Positions 1-5,228 of a DNA stretch of 9,392 bases are shown here, one piece after another. A program made the translations under genes and the position numbers. The notes beneath the pieces were generated by a model. The model saw only the letters and a program-made list of their open reading frames with translations, was not told the DNA's origin and searched no databases. How positions within the stretch are numbered: the first letter of the stretch is position 1; each line of letters opens with the position of its first letter. Origin of the DNA: Candidatus Corynebacterium faecipullorum (GTDB lineage Bacteria; Actinomycetota; Actinomycetes; Mycobacteriales; Mycobacteriaceae); assembly GCA_019114925.1 (NCBI GenBank), contig DXEO01000001.1:1-9392 (forward strand), given 5' to 3'.

Positions 1-1041
1 GGCATTGGCACCATCGCTTTCTCCTGGGTCCTTTCCCCTGTTCTTGGTGGTGTTGCCGCCTTCCTGCTCTTCAAGTGGATCAAGGCTTCCATCTTGGTGT
101 ACAACGACGCTGCGGACGAGCGCCTGCGCGAGATCAAGGTTCGTCGCGCCGCTCTGCGCAAGGAGCACAAGACCCGCTTCGAGCGCATGAATGAGCTGCA
201 GCAGATTTCCTACACCAACGCCATGGCCCGTGATGCTGCTCTCACCGCGGAAAAAGATTACGACCCAGAGGCACTCGAATCCGACTACTACCGGGATTTG
301 CACTACCTCAACAAGGATCTCGAGGACATCAATGCGCACCGCGCACTGGAGAACTGGGTCCCGCTGCTAGCCGCTTTGGGCGCCATCATTATCTCCGCAA
401 TGATGCTCTTCAAGGGTTTGAAGAACACCGGCGTTGACTTCTCCACCCTGGAAAACTTCTTGGTCATGGGCATGGTAGGCGCCGTGGTCTGGATGGCTGT
501 GTTCATCTTCGCCCGCTCGCTTAAGAAGAAGTCTCTGTCGCGCTCGACCTTTCTCCTCTTCTCCTGGATGCAGGTCTTTACTGCTTCGGCCTTCGCGTTC
601 TCACATGGCTCGAACGATATCGCTAACGCGATTGGCCCCTTCGCCGCCGTCTTCGACGTCCTGCAGACGAACCAGATTTCCGACGAAGTCACTGTTCCCC
701 TCCCGGTCATGGTGGCTATGGGTATCGCCCTAATTTCTGGCCTCTGGTTCATCGGCTGCTTCGTTATCCAGACGGTTGGTTCGGGCCTGACTCAGATGCA
801 CCCTTCCTCTGGTTTCGCCGCTGAGCTGGCCGCCGCTGCCGTCGTCATGGCAGCGTCCCTCCTAGGCCTGCCGGTCTCCTCGACCCATATCCTCATCGGT
901 GCTGTCCTTGGTGTCGGCATCGTCAACCGCGCCGCCAACTGGAAGCTGATGAAGCCCATCGCCCTCGCGTGGGTTATCACCCTCCCGGCAGCAGCTGCCA
1001 TCGCAGCCGTGACGGTTTCTATCCTGCGCGTCGCCTTCTAA
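1..1041 (+). CDS. pit: PiT-family inorganic phosphate transporter, 3' part (5' end outside window)
   Basis: Low-affinity phosphate permease of the PiT family in the cytoplasmic membrane, usually a metal-phosphate/proton symporter. The reading frame is open from base 1 and gives 346 residues; the N-terminal half with the first signature lies upstream. Visible in order: the end of a membrane helix (about 1-32), a long charged loop rich in Arg, Lys and Glu (about 33-115, probably cytoplasmic), then several hydrophobic segments. The second PiT signature, SHGSNDIANAIGPFAAV, is at about residues 201-217, and the family-typical LPVSSTHILIGAVLGVG at about 290-306. The gene ends in TAA, 39 bases before a hairpin terminator. 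Nothing marks it as broken; it is partial only because the window starts inside it. The family call is secure; whether phosphate is the sole substrate is assumed from the family. Confidence 0.93.
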   Translation, partial: GIGTIAFSWVLSPVLGGVAAFLLFKWIKASILVYNDAADERLREIKVRRAALRKEHKTRFERMNELQQISYTNAMARDAALTAEKDYDPEALESDYYRDLHYLNKDLEDINAHRALENWVPLLAALGAIIISAMMLFKGLKNTGVDFSTLENFLVMGMVGAVVWMAVFIFARSLKKKSLSRSTFLLFSWMQVFTASAFAFSHGSNDIANAIGPFAAVFDVLQTNQISDEVTVPLPVMVAMGIALISGLWFIGCFVIQTVGSGLTQMHPSSGFAAELAAAAVVMAASLLGLPVSSTHILIGAVLGVGIVNRAANWKLMKPIALAWVITLPAAAAIAAVTVSILRVAF

Positions 1042-1080
1042 GGCTTCAGCGCATCACACGCGCACAGCACATAGTGCTCT

Positions 1081-1130
1081 ATCGCCGCGAGTGCCCCAAC
1101 AACCGGGGTCCTCGCGGCGATTGTGCTTTA
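1081..1130 (+). terminator. Hairpin terminator after the phosphate transporter
   Basis: A perfect 10-bp inverted repeat, ATCGCCGCGA (1081-1090) with TCGCGGCGAT (1112-1121), is capped by an inner CCCC/GGGG stem (1094-1097 with 1105-1108). The downstream tail TTGTGCTTTA is only moderately T-rich. It follows the transporter stop codon by 39 bases and precedes the next gene's promoter, so termination of the transporter transcript is the natural reading. Confidence 0.65.
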
Positions 1131-1162
1131 GCGACCGGGCGGAGCATGCACCGCCTGATCCG

Positions 1163-1168
1163 TACACT
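1163..1168 (+). promoter_or_regulatory. -10 element TACACT, probably giving a leaderless transcript for the CBS gene
   Basis: TACACT fits the corynebacterial TANNNT -10 consensus and is followed by 8 bases and then the ATG at 1177. The expected transcription start would be at or next to the start codon. Consistent with this, there is no convincing Shine-Dalgarno in front of that ATG. No clear -35 box is seen. The same geometry recurs in front of tpx. Confidence 0.45.
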
Positions 1169-1176
1169 GGGGCTTC

Positions 1177-1899
1177 ATGAGCGATAACTCCCTGGCCAGA
1201 TTCTTTTCTGCATTCAACGACATTGAGCAATTTCTCCGCCAGGCTGTTGGGGCGAAGAATTCAGATTCTTTCTGGTGGATTGTTGATCGCGCGCATGACA
1301 AACATCTGTTGGGCAAGCGCCAAGCGGAACAGTTGAAAGACTTTGGTAACCTGCGCAATGCCATTGCCCATGGCCGCTACTTCGACGGCGCACCCATCGC
1401 TACCCCACACCCACAAGTCATCACGCAGCTGGAAAACCTGCAACGCCTTCTCACAGATCCGCCCACGGCGCAGTCCCTTCTTTCTGACCGTGACGTGACC
1501 ATTCTTGCCCCCAATACCCCGGTCATGGAGGCCTTGCAGCTTATTAACAAGACCGGCTATTCGCAGATCCCTATCTATGATTCTGGGACGTATCAGGCGC
1601 TTCTCACGACAAACGTCATCGCCCGGTGGATTGCAGCCGATTTGGGAGATGACGGCGTGGTCAATGCGGCGTCGATTAGCGCCGTTTTGGAATTCGCCGA
1701 GAAGAAGGACCGCGCCGAGTTTCTACCCCGCACAGCCAGCGCGCAAGAAGTCATCGACGCTCTCACAGAGCCCACCGCAGACGGCGTCCATGCCAGCGCA
1801 GTTCTCCTTACCGAGCACGGAAAACCTTCGCAGCGTCCGCTGGCTATCGCAACACCGGCAGACCTCGCGGTCTTGGTCGACGCCCTCGAATGGGAATAA
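1177..1899 (+). CDS. HEPN-like/CBS-pair protein of unknown function
   Basis: A 240-residue protein, predicted cytoplasmic, with no signal peptide or membrane segment. Residues 1-95 are mostly helical and carry R60-NAIA-H65, an RX4H motif with a polar residue right after the Arg, as in HEPN domains. The preceding FNDIEQFLRQ (13-22) would suit the first HEPN helix. Residues about 100-155 form a clear CBS domain (TILAPNTPVMEALQLI, then YSQIPIYDSG). Residues about 180-238 read as a second, weaker one (FLPRTASAQEVIDAL, ending PLAIATPADLAVLV). CBS pairs usually bind adenosine nucleotides; HEPN domains are often ribonucleases. That the two are coupled here is inference. The ATG at 1177 fits the promoter geometry. 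Neighbours are metabolic, not a defence island; the LLM gene follows 45 bases after the stop and may be co-transcribed. Annotation pipelines would probably report only 'CBS domain-containing protein'. Confidence 0.8.
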   Translation: MSDNSLARFFSAFNDIEQFLRQAVGAKNSDSFWWIVDRAHDKHLLGKRQAEQLKDFGNLRNAIAHGRYFDGAPIATPHPQVITQLENLQRLLTDPPTAQSLLSDRDVTILAPNTPVMEALQLINKTGYSQIPIYDSGTYQALLTTNVIARWIAADLGDDGVVNAASISAVLEFAEKKDRAEFLPRTASAQEVIDALTEPTADGVHASAVLLTEHGKPSQRPLAIATPADLAVLVDALEWE

Positions 1900-1930
1900 T
1901 CTCCTGGTACGTTATTGTTGACACGTCATA

Positions 1931-1938
1931 GAAGGGAG
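1931..1938 (+). promoter_or_regulatory. Ribosome binding site fixing the LLM gene start at 1945
   Basis: GAAGGGAG ends 6 bases before the ATG at 1945. The frame is open further upstream to a TTG at 1915, but that codon has no ribosome binding site and would add ten non-family residues, so 1945 is chosen. Confidence 0.75.
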
Positions 1939-1944
1939 AATGGC

Positions 1945-3051
1945 ATGCAATTTGGAGTATTCAGCATTGGTGACGTCACCCAAGACCCCACCACGGGCCG
2001 CAGCCCCACCGAGGCCGAGCGCATCCGCGCGATAACGGAGATCGCGCTCAAGGCAGAGGAGGTAGGCCTCGACGTCTTTGCCACCGGTGAGCACCACAAC
2101 CCACCGTTCGTCCCATCGGCGCCCACTACCCATCTGGCCTTTATCGCGGCACAGACGAAGAACCTAAAACTCTCCACTGCCACCACGCTGATTACCACCA
2201 ACGACCCGGTCCGACTTGCAGAGGACTACGCCTTTCTCCAGCACCTCGCCGAAGGACGTATCGACCTGATGCTGGGCCGCGGTAACACCGGCCCGGTCTA
2301 CCCGTGGTTTGGCAAGGACATCCGCGAGGGCCTCCCACTCGCGGTGGAGAATTATCACTTGCTGCGCCGCCTCTGGCGTGAGCCCGTCGTGTCCTGGCAA
2401 GGAAAGTTCCGCACCCCGCTACAGGGATTCACCGCTACACCGGCGCCGCTCGACGGGATCCCGCCCTTTGTCTGGCACGGCTCCATCCGTTCCCCGCAGA
2501 TTGCCGAACAGGCCGCCTATTATGGCGATGGCTTCTTCCACAACAACATCTTCTGGAACAAGGAACACACCGCGAAAATGGTGAACCTCTACCGTAATCG
2601 CTATGAATCCTATGGGCACGGCCGTGCCGATCAGGCCATCGTGGGCCTCGGCGGGCACGTTTTCATAGGGTCTACTGAGCAGGAGGCGAAGGATTTCTTC
2701 CGCCCCTACTTCGATAACGCTCCGGTCTACGGCCACGGCCCTTCCCTAGAAGAATTCACGGCTCAGACCCCCTTAACGGTAGGCACCGTAGAGCAAGTGG
2801 TAGAGCGCACGCTGCAATTTGCTGATTGGGTCGGCGACTATCAGCGCCAGCTTTTCCTCATCGATCACGCCGGACTGCCGCAAGAGGTGGTGCTAGAACA
2901 GATCGAAATCCTCGGCACCCAGGTGGTACCCGAGCTTCGCCGCCGCTTTGAGGAACGCCGCCCAGATCATGTACCTTCTGACCCACCGACGCACGCCACG
3001 CTTGGTTCCTATGCCCCACACGCGCTGGTCAGCCCTGGAGAGGAGAAATAA
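1945..3051 (+). CDS. LLM-class flavin-dependent oxidoreductase, CE1758-like
   Basis: Luciferase-like monooxygenase (TIM-barrel fold) expected to use reduced FMN and O2 to oxidise an unidentified organic substrate in the cytoplasm. It has 368 residues. The start is MQFGVFSIGDVT, followed by the family-type stretch FATGEHHNPPFVPSAPTTHL (about 45-64), the LAEGRIDLMLGRGN motif (about 101-114), the FVWHGSIRSPQIAEQAA region (about 175-191) and YYGDGFF (192-198). The start is set by the GAAGGGAG site. The stop TAA directly abuts the ATG of the FMN reductase gene, so the pair is very likely translationally coupled and works as a two-component system: the partner reduces FMN and this enzyme uses it. 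The pair matches the LLM/reductase duo known from Corynebacterium (CE1758/CE1759, from memory). Substrate and physiological role are unknown. Possible -10 elements lie in the 45-base gap, but none has a good -35. Confidence 0.9.
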   Translation: MQFGVFSIGDVTQDPTTGRSPTEAERIRAITEIALKAEEVGLDVFATGEHHNPPFVPSAPTTHLAFIAAQTKNLKLSTATTLITTNDPVRLAEDYAFLQHLAEGRIDLMLGRGNTGPVYPWFGKDIREGLPLAVENYHLLRRLWREPVVSWQGKFRTPLQGFTATPAPLDGIPPFVWHGSIRSPQIAEQAAYYGDGFFHNNIFWNKEHTAKMVNLYRNRYESYGHGRADQAIVGLGGHVFIGSTEQEAKDFFRPYFDNAPVYGHGPSLEEFTAQTPLTVGTVEQVVERTLQFADWVGDYQRQLFLIDHAGLPQEVVLEQIEILGTQVVPELRRRFEERRPDHVPSDPPTHATLGSYAPHALVSPGEEK

Positions 3052-3729
3052 ATGCGCTCACTCGTGCTTGTTACGGCTGGGCTGTCCTCGCCGTCGTCAA
3101 CGCGCGCGCTGGGCGACGCCCTCTCATCCGCCACCACCACTCACGTCACCGCCCGGGGTGAGGGCGTGGACATCACCGTCGTGGAGCTACGCGAGCTCGC
3201 GGGTGAGCTGGCCGAGGCCATGACCAACTGGGTTGCGCCCACGCCTCGTCTGAACGCGGCACAGTCCGCGGTGCTGAATGCCGACGGTCTCATCGCAGTC
3301 AGTCCAGTCTTCCAAGGAAGCTACTCGGGCCTGTTCAAGATGTTCTTCGACACCTTGGAGCCGCATTCCCTGGAGGGACTTCCCACCCTCATCGCGGCCA
3401 CGGGCGGCTCCAGCCGGCACGCGCTGGTCTTGGACTATGCCCTGCGGCCTCTACTCAACTACCTGCACGCCACGGTGGTCCCCACCGGCGTCTTCCAAGC
3501 CACGGAGGACTTTGGCACCGCGGAGGGCGCGCGCAACGAAAGCCGCATCGAGCGTGCCGCTGGGGAGTTAGCGGACCTCATGGTGCGCCCGCTCGACCGC
3601 GTCGCTGGGCTTACCGGTCCTCTCAGCGAAACGCAGGAAACGCCGCAGGACAGTTCCGAAGACATACTGGGGTCGGACCCTGCCGGTTTCCGCGCACTCC
3701 TCTCCCGTCACGACGGCCAACCGGACTAA
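3052..3729 (+). CDS. LLM-partnered NAD(P)H-dependent FMN reductase, CE1759-like
   Basis: Flavodoxin-fold reductase expected to supply reduced FMN to the monooxygenase encoded just upstream. It has 225 residues. The phosphate-binding first loop reads TAGLSSPSSTRALGDAL (8-24). The typical flavin-site segment AVSPVFQGSYSGLFKMFFD spans about 82-100, followed by PTLIAATGGSSRHALVLDYALRPLL (111-135, written here as the family's third conserved block). The last ~40 residues are polar, Glu/Asp/Ser-rich and probably disordered. AGGAGA at 3041-3046 is the ribosome binding site, lying inside the end of the upstream gene, and the start follows the upstream stop with no gap (TAAATG). Family membership is well supported by motifs and by the partner. 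Use of NADPH rather than NADH cannot be read from the sequence. Confidence 0.88.
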   Translation: MRSLVLVTAGLSSPSSTRALGDALSSATTTHVTARGEGVDITVVELRELAGELAEAMTNWVAPTPRLNAAQSAVLNADGLIAVSPVFQGSYSGLFKMFFDTLEPHSLEGLPTLIAATGGSSRHALVLDYALRPLLNYLHATVVPTGVFQATEDFGTAEGARNESRIERAAGELADLMVRPLDRVAGLTGPLSETQETPQDSSEDILGSDPAGFRALLSRHDGQPD

Positions 3730-3751
3730 GCAGGTATGAAAGGGCTCTCGG

Positions 3752-3757
3752 TACTAT
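3752..3757 (+). promoter_or_regulatory. -10 element TACTAT of the sdaA promoter
   Basis: TACTAT is a close match to the corynebacterial -10 consensus and lies 47 bases before the sdaA start, in the only gap between the FMN reductase gene and sdaA. No recognisable -35 box is found 16-18 bases upstream. A start near 3764 would give a 5' leader of about 40 bases. Confidence 0.5.
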
Positions 3758-3761
3758 CGTA

Positions 3762-3783
3762 AAGCGTAACTTATTTAACGCTT
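3762..3783 (+). promoter_or_regulatory. Inverted repeat AAGCGT-N10-ACGCTT, candidate operator upstream of sdaA
   Basis: Perfect 6-bp arms are separated by ten A/T-rich bases, immediately downstream of the -10 element and 2 bases before the AAGGAGG site. The size and position suit a dimeric repressor binding at the transcription start; a small leader hairpin is the alternative. The regulator is unknown. A wider GGGCTC/GAGCCC pair (3742-3747 and 3796-3801) encloses it. Confidence 0.4.
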
Positions 3784-3785
3784 CT

Positions 3786-3792
3786 AAGGAGG
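3786..3792 (+). promoter_or_regulatory. Perfect Shine-Dalgarno AAGGAGG that decides the TTG start of sdaA
   Basis: AAGGAGG ends 11 bases before TTG 3804. An in-frame TGA at 3795-3797 blocks any start further upstream. The next candidate, GTG 3816, would be 23 bases from the site and would remove conserved N-terminal residues. TTG 3804 is therefore the start. Confidence 0.8.
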
Positions 3793-3803
3793 TTTGAGCC
3801 CAC

Positions 3804-5213
3804 TTGACAATTAGCGTGACCGATATCTTCTCCATCGGCATCGGCCCTTCCTCCTCTCATACCGTCGGCCCCATGCGCGCCGCGAAAGCTTTCCTCGAGG
3901 CGCTGGATGAACACCCTGCAAAGGTCCACGTCGTGCTGCGCGGTTCGCTCTCTGCTACCGGCCGCGGCCACGCTACGGATCGCGCCGTAATTTTGGGCCT
4001 TGCTGGGTGGGACCCGTTGTCAGTGCCGCTCGACGCCGAGCCGCGCGCTGATGCCTTCATCCCCAGCGAGGGCTCCATCTCAGGCCCTGCAGGTAAGGTG
4101 CAGTACAGCATTGATTTCAACAACGAGCCGGTGCCGGAGCACCCGAACTGCCTGATTTTCACAGCCAGGGACGAAGACGGCTCCGTCCTCGCCGAGAACG
4201 CGGAGTACTTCTCCGTCGGCGGCGGCTTCATTCTGTCCCGCGAGGAGTACAACGCCCAGCTCGAAACCGACACCGGCGTTCCGGCCGGTGTCGCCGCGGC
4301 GACCGCCGAGGACGCCGTTCCTTATGATTTCCAATCTGGTGAGCACCTGCTGCACCTGTGTGCGGCCAACGACATGGCCATTTGGGAAATCGTCGCCGCC
4401 AATGAGGCAGTCCTGCACCACGAAGAGGGCGGGCTCGACTATGTCTACCAACACCTCGACCTTGTGTGGGACATCATGCGCGAATGCGTGACCGAGGGAA
4501 TTTCCACCAAGGGAATCTTGCCCGGTGGCCTCCGTGTCAACCGCCGTGCGCCGCAGATGTACCAGCAGTTGTTGGCCAAGCAGGACGACGAGTCCTGTGG
4601 CTTTTCTGCAATGGAATGGGTAAACCTCTACGCGCTCGCCGTCAACGAGCAGAATGCCGCCGGCGGCCGCGTCATCACGGCGCCGACGAATGGCGCCTGT
4701 GGCATAATCCCGGCAGTGCTCCATTATGCCCGCGACTTCATGGCGGACTTTACGCGCTCCGATGCCCGCCGCTACCTACTTACTGCGGGTGCCGTTGGCA
4801 TCATTATCAAGTCCAACGCCTCCATTTCCGGCGCCGAGGTGGGCTGCCAGGGTGAGGTGGGCTCAGCCTCCTCCATGGCGGCGGCCGGCATGGCTGAGCT
4901 GCTCGGTGCGACCCCGGAGCAGGTGGAAAATGCCGCCGAGATCGCGCTTGAGCACAATCTCGGCCTGACCTGCGACCCTGTTGGCGGGCTCGTGCAGATC
5001 CCCTGTATCGAGCGCAACGCTATTGGCGCCGTCAAATCCATCAATGCCGCTCGCCTGGCCCGCATGGGTGAGGGAAAGCACCACGTCACCCTCGATAACG
5101 CGGTGCGCACCATGGCCGATACCGGGCGCGACATGCTCTCCAAGTACAAGGAGACCTCGCTCGGCGGCCTAGCGAAGACGATGGGCTTCACCGTCTCCCA
5201 GGTGGAGTGCTAA
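3804..5213 (+). CDS. sdaA: L-serine ammonia-lyase (L-serine dehydratase), single-chain [4Fe-4S] type
   Basis: Converts L-serine to pyruvate and ammonia in the cytoplasm, using an oxygen-labile [4Fe-4S] cluster rather than pyridoxal phosphate. It has 469 residues, the normal length for the fused form. The beta domain starts TDIFSIGIGPSSSHTVGPMRAA (6-27, the hallmark SSSHT included). The alpha domain carries APTNGACG (293-300), GCQGEVGSASSMAAAGM (347-363), TCDPVGG (389-395) and IPCIERNA (399-406). Cys348, Cys390 and Cys401 have the spacing (42 and 11) I recall for the Legionella cluster ligands 343, 385 and 396. Cys469 is the very last residue, matching the C-terminal 'tail-in-mouth' cysteine that occupies the active site there. 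TTG start with perfect Shine-Dalgarno. It has its own promoter and converges with hisS. Its last four codons and stop are duplicated in tandem. Confidence 0.96.
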   Translation: MTISVTDIFSIGIGPSSSHTVGPMRAAKAFLEALDEHPAKVHVVLRGSLSATGRGHATDRAVILGLAGWDPLSVPLDAEPRADAFIPSEGSISGPAGKVQYSIDFNNEPVPEHPNCLIFTARDEDGSVLAENAEYFSVGGGFILSREEYNAQLETDTGVPAGVAAATAEDAVPYDFQSGEHLLHLCAANDMAIWEIVAANEAVLHHEEGGLDYVYQHLDLVWDIMRECVTEGISTKGILPGGLRVNRRAPQMYQQLLAKQDDESCGFSAMEWVNLYALAVNEQNAAGGRVITAPTNGACGIIPAVLHYARDFMADFTRSDARRYLLTAGAVGIIIKSNASISGAEVGCQGEVGSASSMAAAGMAELLGATPEQVENAAEIALEHNLGLTCDPVGGLVQIPCIERNAIGAVKSINAARLARMGEGKHHVTLDNAVRTMADTGRDMLSKYKETSLGGLAKTMGFTVSQVEC

Positions 5214-5228
5214 CAGGTGGAGTGCTAA
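5199..5228. repeat. Perfect 15-bp tandem duplication carrying the sdaA and hisS stop codons
   Basis: CAGGTGGAGTGCTAA occurs at 5199-5213 and again at 5214-5228, with no mismatch and no spacer. The first copy encodes the SdaA C-terminus QVEC and its TAA. The second holds the minus-strand TAG of hisS (5225-5227). The unit is a multiple of three, so it keeps the sdaA frame. Confidence 0.97.

Noticed and set aside
1042..1187. Short open frame running through the terminator region after the transporter
   Set aside because: It overlaps the transporter end and the hairpin, has no ribosome binding site, and its product has no recognisable features.
1918..1923. TTGACA between the CBS gene and the LLM gene as a -35 box
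   Set aside because: A 17-base spacer would put the -10 on the LLM start codon (TGGCAT), which fits no -10 consensus and would leave no room for the ribosome binding site.
1915..1944. Upstream extension of the LLM gene to a TTG at 1915
   Set aside because: There is no ribosome binding site before it, the added residues are not family-like, and GAAGGGAG is correctly placed for the ATG at 1945.
1969..1980. Perfect 12-bp palindrome GGTGACGTCACC
   Set aside because: It lies inside the LLM gene encoding conserved-looking GDVT. A single copy in GC-rich coding sequence is not enough to call an operator.
3804..3809. TTGACA that looks like a perfect -35 box
   Set aside because: It is the TTG start codon and second codon of sdaA, directly downstream of AAGGAGG, and no -10 follows at a suitable distance.
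4080..4724. A 214-codon open frame on the minus strand inside sdaA
   Set aside because: It lies antisense within a gene with unmistakable motifs. Its translation has no recognisable domain or proper start context, and it results from GC-rich codon bias. The same applies to minus-strand frames at 303-752, 3857-4273, 4772-5191 and 8855-9220.
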